From Winogradskyella sp. (GTDB lineage Bacteria > Bacteroidota > Bacteroidia > Flavobacteriales > Flavobacteriaceae): a stretch of 33,152 nucleotides of DNA. The stretch is from NCBI GenBank assembly GCA_013003655.1, contig JABDIQ010000173.1:1-33152 (forward strand). Direction: 5' to 3'. The notes beneath the pieces are model-generated. The model made no database searches. It worked only from the letters and a program-made list of their open reading frames with translations, and was not told where the DNA came from. The translations under genes were made by a program, and so were the position numbers. Positions 23,970 to 32,483 of the stretch are shown piece by piece (position 1 is the first letter of the stretch; each line of letters opens with the position of its first letter).

Positions 23970-25652
23970 ATGAAATTTTATTTGCGTTTATTCCTTAGCA
24001 TTTGCCCTTTTCTCTTAGTAGCCCAAACTCAATTTACAGCGTCAATTACACCTGATCTCTCAGCCTATGGTGAAACCACAAGTTATCCTGGATTAGGTGA
24101 ATATGCCATTTTTAATAGTGCCGATGAGGTGTTTGATAAACCCATTATTATGGTTGATGGTTTTGATCCTGGAGATACTAGAACGATTGAAGGATTATAT
24201 GATTTGTTGAATTACGAAGGGTCCACTGGCATACTTAATCTTGCTGATCTTGTTTTAGCTGATGGCTACGATTTGGTGGTCTTAAATTTTCCGGTTTACA
24301 CAAGAATTGAAGACGGCCTATCCGTCGATGGTGGCGCGGATTTTATGGAACGCAATGCCATGTTATTAGTAGACTTACTCAATATTGTAAACGCTACCAA
24401 AACTGGCAATGAACAAAATATCATTATTGGCCCAAGTATGGGTGGGATTATTTCGCGCTACGCGCTTAATTATATGGAAGCTAACAATCTAGAACACGAC
24501 ACACGCTTATGGATTTCGTTTGATGCACCTCACCATGGTGCCAACGTACCGATAGGATTACAACATCAACTCAATTATTTAGCCTTTTCTCCAGATATTA
24601 ATGCCATAGAACTTCAGCCCTTAATTAATGGTCTTCTAAAATCTTCAGCTGCACGCCAATTATTAGTCGATCATTTTGAAGCACATTTACTTGCGGGAAG
24701 TGATATTGAATTTGATCCGCTTAAAACGCTCCCTGAACCTCATCCATATAGAACCCTATTTCAATCAAATATCAATAGTTTTAATACAAGTGGATTTCCT
24801 GAGAACGTTAGAAAAATCAGCATCATAAATGGAAGTGGCGAAGGCCGTCCTTATAACGCAATAGGTATCACTGGCCCTGTCGTAATACCTGGTTATCCAG
24901 TAGTTGATGTATTTTTTCCGAGTATTGCACCGTTTACAACGGCCGACTTAAAAGTTAACTTAACGCCTGCAAGCGCTTCAGGAATTTCACTAGTTAGTAG
25001 TATCGAAGTCATTGCTTTTGGGGTTATTGAAGTAATCAATACCTCTGCATCATCTGATGCTTATAGTTATAGTGATGGAATTGATGCTGCACCAGGAGGA
25101 TTATTTTATATATCTGGATTTAACGATACCATTGAGCCTGGTAGTGATCTTGCCACAGATTTTTTAAACGCCCTACAGATTGACAAATTCAATTTTATAC
25201 CATCTGTTAGTGCTTTAGCTCTAGAAATAACGAATGATGAAATAGATTGGTATCACACTATTGATCTTGATGATAGAGCAACCACCAATAACACTCCTTT
25301 TGATGCTACTTTTCTTCCTATTGATAACGAATCTCATGTACTCCTTACAGAAAACAACGTTGCGTTTGCATTAAACGAAATTTTTGCACCACAGTTAAGT
25401 ATTTTAGACATTGATGCAACTGATATTCTATTGGCAAAAAATCCAATTAAGGATGAATTAATCCTTCAGTCTAATTTCAAAGATTCTATTGAACTAACAG
25501 TCTATGATTTGTTAGGCCATTCCGTTTTTAATTCATCATTAATACTAGACGGTGTAACCACAATACCACTAGATTTACCATCAGGCATTTACATTCTAAA
25601 ATGCAGTTCAGTAGAAGGCAGGCAACAAACCTTTAAAATAGTGGTCAACTAA
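23970..25652 (+). CDS. T9SS-exported alpha/beta-hydrolase (lipase/esterase-like) with type A sorting domain
   Basis: A 560-residue secreted protein with a signal peptide (about 1-20, ending LLVAQ). The first half has alpha/beta-hydrolase features: a KPIIMVDGFDPGD strand-turn, a nucleophile elbow GPSMGG with Ser156, and WISFDAPHHGANVP (Asp185 near) as in lipases that act on bulky esters. A NESHVLLTENN segment in the second half could supply the histidine. The last 80 residues are a type A T9SS C-terminal sorting domain: LAKNPIKDEL, TVYDLLGHSV, LDLPSGIYILK and FKIVVN. The protein should be exported through the T9SS and released or anchored at the surface. Substrate unknown; the region between about 250 and 470 is unassigned. 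It lies alone between a terminator and convergent rsmG. Confidence 0.85.
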   Translation: MKFYLRLFLSICPFLLVAQTQFTASITPDLSAYGETTSYPGLGEYAIFNSADEVFDKPIIMVDGFDPGDTRTIEGLYDLLNYEGSTGILNLADLVLADGYDLVVLNFPVYTRIEDGLSVDGGADFMERNAMLLVDLLNIVNATKTGNEQNIIIGPSMGGIISRYALNYMEANNLEHDTRLWISFDAPHHGANVPIGLQHQLNYLAFSPDINAIELQPLINGLLKSSAARQLLVDHFEAHLLAGSDIEFDPLKTLPEPHPYRTLFQSNINSFNTSGFPENVRKISIINGSGEGRPYNAIGITGPVVIPGYPVVDVFFPSIAPFTTADLKVNLTPASASGISLVSSIEVIAFGVIEVINTSASSDAYSYSDGIDAAPGGLFYISGFNDTIEPGSDLATDFLNALQIDKFNFIPSVSALALEITNDEIDWYHTIDLDDRATTNNTPFDATFLPIDNESHVLLTENNVAFALNEIFAPQLSILDIDATDILLAKNPIKDELILQSNFKDSIELTVYDLLGHSVFNSSLILDGVTTIPLDLPSGIYILKCSSVEGRQQTFKIVVN

Positions 25653-25667
25653 GTATCCTTTTAGGGC

Positions 25668-26294
25668 TTATTTGTATTTCATAGGAAGGTAAACCACCTT
25701 CTTCGTTTCAAAAAATGGTTCATCAAAGTATTGTGATAATTCGTACATCTGTACGGTTGTGTACTGCTTTAGCTCTTCTGATAGGTCGCCACCTTTCAAG
25801 TAAAAAATACCATTTTTAAGATCATTTTGTTGCTTTTTTGCGGTTTTACCCTTAACCCATTTGGTAAATTCAGGCATATACGTAACAGCTCTACTAATTA
25901 TAAAATCGTATGTATCATCAATGGCTTCAACACGACTATGAGTCGTCTTAATATTTGATAATTCTAATGCGTCAGCAACAGCATTTACCACCTTTAATTT
26001 TTTATTGATACTATCTACAAGATGAAACTGGCAATTTGGAAATAATATTGCCAATGGTATGCCAGGAAAACCGCCACCTGTACCTACATCCAAGAGTTTA
26101 GTGCCTTCTTTAAACTGTATAACTTTGGCAATGCCTAACGAATGAAGAACGTGCTTTAAATAAATCTCTTCGATATCTTTTCTGGAGACGACATTGATCT
26201 TACTATTCCAATCTTCATACAATGATTTTAGGGCGCTAAATTGCTTTATTTGATGGTCGTTTAAGTCAGGGAAATATTTTAAGATCAACTCCAT
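25668..26294 (-). CDS. rsmG: 16S rRNA (guanine-527-N7)-methyltransferase RsmG
   Basis: A 208-residue cytoplasmic methyltransferase (GidB) that makes m7G527 in 16S rRNA. The SAM-binding motif LLDVGTGGGFPGIPLAI, the following HLVDSINKKLKVV and the FIISRAV catalytic-region motif match the family. The N-terminal helical part with SKINVVSRKDIEEIYLKHVLHSL is also diagnostic. The length is typical. It has its own promoter motif close to the ATG and converges with the lipase-like gene. Confidence 0.95.
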   Translation of the reverse strand: MELILKYFPDLNDHQIKQFSALKSLYEDWNSKINVVSRKDIEEIYLKHVLHSLGIAKVIQFKEGTKLLDVGTGGGFPGIPLAILFPNCQFHLVDSINKKLKVVNAVADALELSNIKTTHSRVEAIDDTYDFIISRAVTYMPEFTKWVKGKTAKKQQNDLKNGIFYLKGGDLSEELKQYTTVQMYELSQYFDEPFFETKKVVYLPMKYK

Positions 26295-26309
26295 AATTTA
26301 GATTTGAGG

Positions 26310-26317
26310 CAAAAATA
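26310..26317 (-). promoter_or_regulatory. Promoter -7 element TATTTTTG of rsmG
   Basis: An exact TAnnTTTG match on the minus strand ending 15 nt before the rsmG ATG; predicted leader about 10 nt. Confidence 0.55.
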
Positions 26318-26375
26318 GAGAATTTATCATCTCATATTTTAATGTTAAGAGAGGTAAAAGGTTTTAATTATTAAT

Positions 26376-26383
26376 TATCTTTG
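26376..26383 (+). promoter_or_regulatory. Promoter -7 element TATCTTTG of the desaturase gene
   Basis: An exact TAnnTTTG match ending 51 nt before the desaturase ATG. The transcript would start near 26390, at the left arm of an inverted repeat. Confidence 0.6.
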
Positions 26384-26389
26384 ACCGCG

Positions 26390-26418
26390 TATAACGTTCC
26401 CTCATTTTTTACGTTATA
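26390..26418 (+). repeat. Inverted repeat in the desaturase 5' leader
   Basis: TATAACGT (26390-26397) and ACGTTATA (26411-26418) are perfect 8-bp inverted arms with a 13-nt spacer. They occupy the predicted 5' end of the mRNA between the -7 element and the start codon. It could be an operator for a dimeric regulator or a 5' stabilising hairpin. No T-tract terminator follows; seven A residues do. Confidence 0.5.
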
Positions 26419-26434
26419 TTAAAAAAATAATTAC

Positions 26435-27535
26435 ATGGCACAGAAAACACTCGCTTTTTCACGTAAAGATTCGGCTAAATTTTTTAGAACTCTAAACAAA
26501 AGAGTTAACGACTACTTCAAAGAAAACAATCTAAAGCGTACTGGCAATTACAAACTATGGATAAAGACCATCGTTATGTTTGCCATATTTCTTACACCTT
26601 ACTTTTTATTATTGACGATTTCAATGCCTGGATGGGCGCAGCTATTGCTTACAGTAGTTATGGGTGTTGGCATGGCTGGTGTTGGAATGAATGTAATGCA
26701 CGATGGAAATCATGGTTCGTTTTCTAATAAGGAATGGATAAACCGTTTAATGGGAAGCAGTATTTATATCCTAGCAGGTAACGTTTACAATTGGCAAGTG
26801 CAGCATAATGTGTTGCATCATACCTATACGAACATTCACGGACATGATGAAGACCTTGAAGCCGGACGTATCTTAAGATTTTCAGAACACGCTAAATGGC
26901 ATAAACATCATAGATTTCAGCACTATTATTCAATATTACTGTATGGATTACTAACCATTAATTGGGCAATCACTACAGATTTTCAGCAGATGAAACGGTA
27001 TATGAAGCGTAAATTATCTTACGGCAAATTACCAGACCCTGTACTAAATTGGAGTAAGCTTGTGATTTCAAAATTGATTTATGTAAGCATGTGGATTGTA
27101 TTACCTATGCTAATTTTAGATATGGCTTGGTGGAAGATCTTAATCGGATTTTTTGTAATGCATTATGTAGCTGGCTTAATTTTAAGTGTTGTGTTTCAAT
27201 TAGCACATGTTATGGACGAGGCCGAAATGCCGTTACCTGAAGAAAATGGAACCATGAAAAATACATGGGCCATCCACCAATTAATGACGACTGTGAATTT
27301 TGGTACTAAAAATAGAATTGTAAATTGGTTTACGGGAGGACTTAATCATCAGGTTGAGCATCATATTTTTCCTCATATAAGTCATGTACATTACACCAAA
27401 ATTTCAAAAATAGTTAGAGAAACGGCTAAAGAATTCAATCTTCCATACAAAGAATACAAGACCACACGTAAAGCTATAATGGCTCATTTTAGATTCTTAA
27501 AAGAAATGGGCACCAATCCTGCGTTAACAGCCTAA
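26435..27535 (+). CDS. Membrane fatty-acid desaturase (acyl-lipid/acyl-CoA desaturase)
   Basis: A 366-residue integral membrane di-iron enzyme that introduces a double bond into fatty acyl chains. Three histidine boxes are intact: HDGNH (89-93), HNVLHH (124-129) and HQVEHH (305-310). Hydrophobic pairs at about 45-88 and 215-258 give the usual four-helix topology. The Gln in the third box (HQVEHH) is a feature of front-end desaturases such as delta-5/delta-6 and linoleoyl types, but no fused cytochrome b5 domain is present. The regiospecificity cannot be settled from sequence. An aminotransferase gene follows after 15 nt and may be co-transcribed. Confidence 0.92.
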   Translation: MAQKTLAFSRKDSAKFFRTLNKRVNDYFKENNLKRTGNYKLWIKTIVMFAIFLTPYFLLLTISMPGWAQLLLTVVMGVGMAGVGMNVMHDGNHGSFSNKEWINRLMGSSIYILAGNVYNWQVQHNVLHHTYTNIHGHDEDLEAGRILRFSEHAKWHKHHRFQHYYSILLYGLLTINWAITTDFQQMKRYMKRKLSYGKLPDPVLNWSKLVISKLIYVSMWIVLPMLILDMAWWKILIGFFVMHYVAGLILSVVFQLAHVMDEAEMPLPEENGTMKNTWAIHQLMTTVNFGTKNRIVNWFTGGLNHQVEHHIFPHISHVHYTKISKIVRETAKEFNLPYKEYKTTRKAIMAHFRFLKEMGTNPALTA

Positions 27536-27550
27536 TAAGTTACATCAACT

Positions 27551-28735
27551 ATGAATCAACTCTCCGATAGAATAAATAATCTATCAACATCAGCAACGCT
27601 GGCTATGGCGGCAAAAGCCAGAGAATTAAGAACGGAAGGAAAAGATGTTATTGGTTTAAGCTTGGGCGAACCCGATTTTAATACACCCGATTTTATAAAG
27701 GATGCTGCCAAACAAGCCATTGAAGATAATTACAATTCGTACACACCTGTTGATGGTTATGTTGAACTAAAGCAGGCTATCATCACCAAATTTAAAAGAG
27801 ACAACCAATTAGACTATAAACTACCTCAAATTGTGGTGTCAACAGGTGCCAAACAGGCATTGGCAAATCTTGCAATGGTAATGCTTAACAAAGGTGATGA
27901 GGTTATTTTACCTTGCCCGTATTGGGTAAGCTATGCGGATATGGTAAAACTTGCAGATGGTGTGCCGGTTGAAGTAACAACAACCATTGAGAATGATTTT
28001 AAAATGACCGCACAACAATTAGAGGATGCTATAACACCAAAGACTAAAATGATTTGGTATAGTTCTCCATGTAATCCTAGCGGTTCGGTTTATAGTAAGG
28101 ATGAATTAAGAGCATTGGCAGATGTTTTACAAAAGCATCCAAATATTTTTGTGATATCAGACGAAATTTACGAACATATCAATTATAAAGGCGGCCACTT
28201 TAGTATGGCTCAATTTAGTGATATGTACGATAGAACTGTTGTGGTCAATGGCGTTTCAAAAGCATTTGCAATGACTGGTTGGCGTATTGGATATATTGGT
28301 GGTCCAGATTGGATAGCACGTGCCTGCAATAAAATGCAAGGACAAGTTACAAGTGGCGCCAATTGTATTGCACAACGCGCTGTGATTACAGCCTTGAATG
28401 AATCGCCTGAGAAAGTAAAATTCATGATTGATGAATTTAAAGAACGAAGAGCACTCATTCTTAATCTTCTTAGTGATATACCAGGATTTAACAGTAACGA
28501 ACCAGAAGGTGCATTTTATGTGTTTCCCGATGTCTCGTATTACTTTGGTAAAACCATAAAAGGTAAAACCATAAACAACGCATCAGATTTTTCAATGCTT
28601 TTACTTGAAGAAGCTTTAGTAGCAACCGTTGCTGGCGACGCTTTTGGCAACCCTAATTGTATACGAATCTCTTATGCGGCTTCTCAAGAACAAATCAAAG
28701 AGGCCTTATCTCGTATTAAGAACATTTTAGCTTAA
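27551..28735 (+). CDS. Class I pyridoxal-phosphate aminotransferase (aspartate aminotransferase-like)
   Basis: A 394-residue cytoplasmic fold-type I transaminase. The PLP lysine is Lys237 in NGVSKAFAMTGWRIGYIGG. Other active-site motifs are LGEPDFNTP, STGAKQAL (phosphate binding), SSPCNPSGSV with the carboxylate-contacting Asn, and ISDEIYEHI with the ring-nitrogen Asp. The sequence fits the subgroup Ib aspartate aminotransferases (AspC/AatA of Thermus type), which transfer amino groups between aspartate or glutamate and 2-oxo acids. The substrate is not proved by sequence, so no symbol is given. Tail-to-tail with trkH, 27 nt between. Confidence 0.92.
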   Translation: MNQLSDRINNLSTSATLAMAAKARELRTEGKDVIGLSLGEPDFNTPDFIKDAAKQAIEDNYNSYTPVDGYVELKQAIITKFKRDNQLDYKLPQIVVSTGAKQALANLAMVMLNKGDEVILPCPYWVSYADMVKLADGVPVEVTTTIENDFKMTAQQLEDAITPKTKMIWYSSPCNPSGSVYSKDELRALADVLQKHPNIFVISDEIYEHINYKGGHFSMAQFSDMYDRTVVVNGVSKAFAMTGWRIGYIGGPDWIARACNKMQGQVTSGANCIAQRAVITALNESPEKVKFMIDEFKERRALILNLLSDIPGFNSNEPEGAFYVFPDVSYYFGKTIKGKTINNASDFSMLLLEEALVATVAGDAFGNPNCIRISYAASQEQIKEALSRIKNILA

Positions 28736-28762
28736 GCTATATCAAAATCCTTTTGTTAAAAA

Positions 28763-30256
28763 CTATCTATTTCTCCAGAAGAATGGTGTAAGTAGTATTA
28801 GTACGGTAAACAATTCTAAACGGCCCAATAGCATTAAAAATGCAGACCACCATTTACCGAAGGATGGTAATGCTGCGTAGTTATCTACAGGTCCGAATTC
28901 ACCCAGCGCCGGACCAACATTCCCAAGACTTGAAGCAGATAGTCCAATGGCTGAAATAAAATCTATTTTCATTACAGAAAAAACAAGAGCGCCTACTATA
29001 AATGAAAGCATATATAAGATAAAAAATCCCAGTATATTAAAAACAATATCACCTGAAATAGACTTTTTGTTATATCGCACAGGAAGAATAGCGTTAGGAT
29101 GCAACGCTCTTCTAAACTCTAAAAAACCATTTTTTATTAGAATAAGGTGTCTTACCACTTTTACACCTCCCGATGTACTTCCAGCCGACCCTCCTAAAAA
29201 CATAAGACCAAAGAAGAATACCATTAAAAATGGAGTCCACATCGTATAATCAGCCGTTACAAATCCGGTGGTAGTGACAACTGCTAAAACTTGAAACAAC
29301 CCATGCCGTATGGCGCTTTCAAGTTCTCCATAAACCATAGGGTGCTCTATAGAAGATTGGCTAACATCTGCCCTAAAATAAATAATCAAAGCAGCAAAAA
29401 TGGTGAACGCTACGATAAACTTAAAGTACAACTTAAACTCATCGTCCTTGAGTATCTTCTGCACTTTGCCTTTAAAGGCAAAATAACTTAAGACAAAATT
29501 GGTTCCTGCTAAAAACATAAACGCCATGATGATGTATTGTACTGCAGGACTTGCGTTCCAGTGTGCAATACTTGCATTTTTCGTAGAGAATCCACCTGTA
29601 GACAATGTACTTAATGCATGGTTAATGGCATCAAAAAACGATAGCCCTGCAACTTGCAACAAAATGGTTTCAGCTGCGGTATATCCAAAATAAATTAACC
29701 ATAAACGTTTTGCCGTATCGGTAATTCGAGGGTGTAATTTATCACCACCAGGACCAGGTGCTTCAGCCGCAAATAACTGCATTCCTCCGATACCTAACAA
29801 GGGTAAAATGGCAATGGCAAGCACAATGATTCCCATACCTCCTATCCAGTGTGTAAGGCTTCGCCAAAATAAAACGCCTTTTGGAATTATTTCAATATCA
29901 TTTAGAATAGTTGCACCAGTTGTGGTGTAACCAGACATTGTTTCAAAAAAGGCATTGGTAAAGTTTGGTATGGCCTCGGTCAACACATATGGCAAAGTTC
30001 CTGAAAGCGACATAACAATCCAGCCAAAGGCCACCACCACATAACCTTCGCGCTTGTTCATTTCTTTCACATGATCGCGCGTAAGAAACATCACAAACCC
30101 ACCACTAAGCATTACAGTAACACCTGAGAGCAACAACTCTACAGTAACACCGTCCTTATAAATAAAGCTTATAAGTGTTGCCAACAGCATAAAGCATCCG
30201 TTAAATAACAATAACAGGCCTAAAAAATGAAAGATAATTTTGTAGTTGAGTTTCAT
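28763..30256 (-). CDS. trkH: TrkH-family potassium uptake protein
   Basis: A 497-residue polytopic membrane protein, the K+-translocating subunit of the Trk system. The four pore-loop regions are recognisable: TTGATILND, LSTGGFSTKN, TTGFVTADY and SLGNVGPALGEFGP. The GGSAGSTSGGVKVVR segment, with its glycine-rich intramembrane loop and arginine, follows the third pore loop. It is 13 nt downstream of trkA on the same strand, giving an operon with the regulatory subunit first. Confidence 0.95.
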   Translation of the reverse strand: MKLNYKIIFHFLGLLLLFNGCFMLLATLISFIYKDGVTVELLLSGVTVMLSGGFVMFLTRDHVKEMNKREGYVVVAFGWIVMSLSGTLPYVLTEAIPNFTNAFFETMSGYTTTGATILNDIEIIPKGVLFWRSLTHWIGGMGIIVLAIAILPLLGIGGMQLFAAEAPGPGGDKLHPRITDTAKRLWLIYFGYTAAETILLQVAGLSFFDAINHALSTLSTGGFSTKNASIAHWNASPAVQYIIMAFMFLAGTNFVLSYFAFKGKVQKILKDDEFKLYFKFIVAFTIFAALIIYFRADVSQSSIEHPMVYGELESAIRHGLFQVLAVVTTTGFVTADYTMWTPFLMVFFFGLMFLGGSAGSTSGGVKVVRHLILIKNGFLEFRRALHPNAILPVRYNKKSISGDIVFNILGFFILYMLSFIVGALVFSVMKIDFISAIGLSASSLGNVGPALGEFGPVDNYAALPSFGKWWSAFLMLLGRLELFTVLILLTPFFWRNR

Positions 30257-30269
30257 CTACTAAAAATCG

Positions 30270-31619
30270 TTAGGAGAAAAAGCGTTCTACCTCAGAAATA
30301 GATTGTGGTAAACAGCAAACTACAACGCGGTCTTTTTCTTCAATCTTAAAACTTCCTAAAGGTATTATTCCTTTTCCATCCCTGATGACACCACCAAAAA
30401 TAGCCGATCTCGGAAAGTTTAGATCTTTAATCACCTTGTTACAAATTTTGGAGTTTGGTTTAACTACAAATTCTAAAAGCTCGGCATTCATATTGGTAAG
30501 TTTCGTCATGGCCACAACTTCACCTTTTCTTATATATCTAAAGATATTATTAGCTGCTAATAGTTTCTTATTAATTAGTGTATCAATACCAATAGATTGA
30601 GACAGCTGGTAATAATCCATATTCTCTACCAATGCAATGGTCTTTCTAACACCTTTAGATTTGGCCAACAAACACGACATGATGTTAGTCTCAGAATTAC
30701 CAGTTACGGAAATAAACGCATCCATTTCCGAAATACTTTCTTCATCAAGAATATCAACATTTCTTCCGTCACCATAGATGATCAAAGCATTTGGTAGGTC
30801 GTCTGCTAGATCTTCGGCAACAGATTTATTATTTTCAATAAGCTTCACATTGAATTTACTATCACACAAATCCTTTGCCGTTTTATAACCTATTTGACTA
30901 CCACCTAGGATCATGATATTTTTTATGTCGGTCTTTACTTTTCCTGACAACTCAAATAATTCCTGGTCACCACCTTTAGATGTCATAAACACCACCTTGT
31001 CACCTTCTTTAAATTGTGTATCACCTCTAGGAATTATAGTGTATTGCGTGGCATATCGCTGTATGGCAATTGGTATAAAGTGAAGTTCGGAGTAAAGTTC
31101 TGCCGCTTCCTGTACAGTTTTACCAACAATGGTTGCAGTTCTAGATAGCCGCAATCCTAACATAGTTAACGCGCCTTCTTCAAACTCATACGAGTCATTG
31201 AATCCGTATTGATTGAGTAACAAGCCTATTTCACTCGCGGCTAAAGATTCTGGCGAAATTAATTCGTCAATCCCAAATCGAGAAAATCCTAATTCTTCCT
31301 TGTTGTCTATAAACTCCGTATTAGAAATCCGTGCAATGGTGCGCTGGGTTCCTAATTGTTTGGCTAATACGCTTGCTGTAATATTAGTAGTTTCCGAAGA
31401 GGTGACCGCTATAAAGAGTGCCGAGTCTGCAATTCTAGCTTCTTTTAGTACTGAAATAGAGGTGGCGTCGCCCTTGATGGTTTTAATATCTAGGTGCTCA
31501 CCAGCATACGCAAGACTCTCCTTATTATTATCTATCAGCGTGATTTCCTGAGATTCATACGACAAAAGTTTGGCTAAATGAAATCCGACTTCTCCTGCTC
31601 CCGCAATGATAATTTTCAT
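30270..31619 (-). CDS. trkA: Trk system potassium transporter regulatory subunit TrkA
   Basis: A 449-residue cytosolic protein with two RCK units in tandem. Each has a Rossmann NAD-binding domain (IIAGAGEVGFHLAKLL at the N-terminus; MILGGSQIGYKTAKDL near 235) followed by a TrkA_C domain. TrkA binds NAD(H) and nucleotides and gates TrkH. The acidic strand-end motifs LIDNNKES and LIENNKSV mark the ribose-binding positions. It is the first gene of the trkA-trkH operon and has the best-matching promoter in the window. Confidence 0.95.
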   Translation of the reverse strand: MKIIIAGAGEVGFHLAKLLSYESQEITLIDNNKESLAYAGEHLDIKTIKGDATSISVLKEARIADSALFIAVTSSETTNITASVLAKQLGTQRTIARISNTEFIDNKEELGFSRFGIDELISPESLAASEIGLLLNQYGFNDSYEFEEGALTMLGLRLSRTATIVGKTVQEAAELYSELHFIPIAIQRYATQYTIIPRGDTQFKEGDKVVFMTSKGGDQELFELSGKVKTDIKNIMILGGSQIGYKTAKDLCDSKFNVKLIENNKSVAEDLADDLPNALIIYGDGRNVDILDEESISEMDAFISVTGNSETNIMSCLLAKSKGVRKTIALVENMDYYQLSQSIGIDTLINKKLLAANNIFRYIRKGEVVAMTKLTNMNAELLEFVVKPNSKICNKVIKDLNFPRSAIFGGVIRDGKGIIPLGSFKIEEKDRVVVCCLPQSISEVERFFS

Positions 31620-31643
31620 GTTCTAATTGTTCAAAAAAACATA

Positions 31644-31671
31644 CAAATATACATATTATTTTCGCCTTCAA
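31644..31671 (-). promoter_or_regulatory. Complete Bacteroidota-type promoter of trkA
   Basis: On the minus strand a -33 TTG (31669-31671), a 17-nt spacer and the -7 element TATATTTG (31644-31651) match TTG-N17-23-TAnnTTTG. The ATG lies 24 nt further on, giving a leader of about 18 nt. Confidence 0.7.
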
Positions 31672-31730
31672 CTTTAAATACAGCCTTTATAATATTCTGT
31701 CTTAAGCCTCTCAAAATTGCTATTATACCC

Positions 31731-31738
31731 TATATTTG
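31731..31738 (+). promoter_or_regulatory. Promoter -7 element TATATTTG of ubiE
   Basis: An exact TAnnTTTG match ending 12 nt before the ATG at 31751. The TTG that would start a longer frame (31736) is part of this element. Confidence 0.6.
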
Positions 31739-31750
31739 CAAAAAAAATTG

Positions 31751-32482
31751 ATGCCAGAAAAAGTAAAACCATACAAGGATAGTAACCTCAATAAAAAACA
31801 ACAGGTTACGCAAATGTTTGATACTATTTCTAAGGAGTACGATAGTCTTAATCGTGTCATTTCTTTTGGGATTGATGTAAAATGGCGAAAAAAAGTGGTA
31901 GATCTGGTCGCTAGCACCAACCCTAAAGATATATTAGATATTGCCACAGGAACAGGTGATCTTGCTATTAGCCTCAGTAAAACAAAAGCCAATCGAATCA
32001 TTGGTTTAGACATTAGTGATGGCATGTTAGAAGTAGGCAGGCAAAAAATAACGGCTAAAAACCTTGACGGCGTTGTTAAAATGGTCATTGGCGATTCTGA
32101 AGATCTTCCGTTTGAAGACAATAGTTTTGATGCCATTACGGTTGCTTTTGGTATCCGTAATTTTGAGCATTTGGAAAAAGGACTTTCAGAAATCTTAAGA
32201 GTCTTAAAGCCTAATGGTATTTTTGTAATACTTGAAACCTCTGTACCAACAAAACCTCTTTATAGACAAGGCTATAAGTTTTATTCTAAACGCATATTAC
32301 CAGTGATAGGCAAGCTCTTCTCAAAGGACAAAAGCGCCTACCAATACCTTAGTGATTCGGCATCCGTTTTTCCATATGGTGAAGCATTAAACAATATTTT
32401 AAGACAAATTGGGTTTATTAATGTCAAAGATCAGCCCCAAACATTTGGTGTTGCAACTATTTATACCGCATCTAAATCGTGA
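31751..32482 (+). CDS. ubiE: Demethylmenaquinone methyltransferase UbiE/MenG
   Basis: A 243-residue cytoplasmic methyltransferase that converts demethylmenaquinone to menaquinone, the quinone partner of the Nqr complex encoded in this window. Motifs include [27 protein letters not shown] (family signature, given here in part), [13 protein letters not shown] (SAM loop), [13 protein letters not shown], and [20 protein letters not shown], followed by [13 protein letters not shown]. The frame opens upstream at a TTG (31736), but that codon lies within the promoter -7 element, so ATG 31751 is chosen. Divergent from trkA. The PorT-like gene begins 1 nt after its stop codon. Confidence 0.95.
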   Translation: MPEKVKPYKDSNLNKKQQVTQMFDTISKEYDSLNRVISFGIDVKWRKKVVDLVASTNPKDILDIATGTGDLAISLSKTKANRIIGLDISDGMLEVGRQKITAKNLDGVVKMVIGDSEDLPFEDNSFDAITVAFGIRNFEHLEKGLSEILRVLKPNGIFVILETSVPTKPLYRQGYKFYSKRILPVIGKLFSKDKSAYQYLSDSASVFPYGEALNNILRQIGFINVKDQPQTFGVATIYTASKS

Positions 32483-32483
32483 T

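Noticed and set aside
31723-32136. Minus-strand open frame of 137 codons
   Set aside because: It is the reverse frame of ubiE, which carries clear SAM motifs. The antisense product is low-complexity and has no promoter motif.
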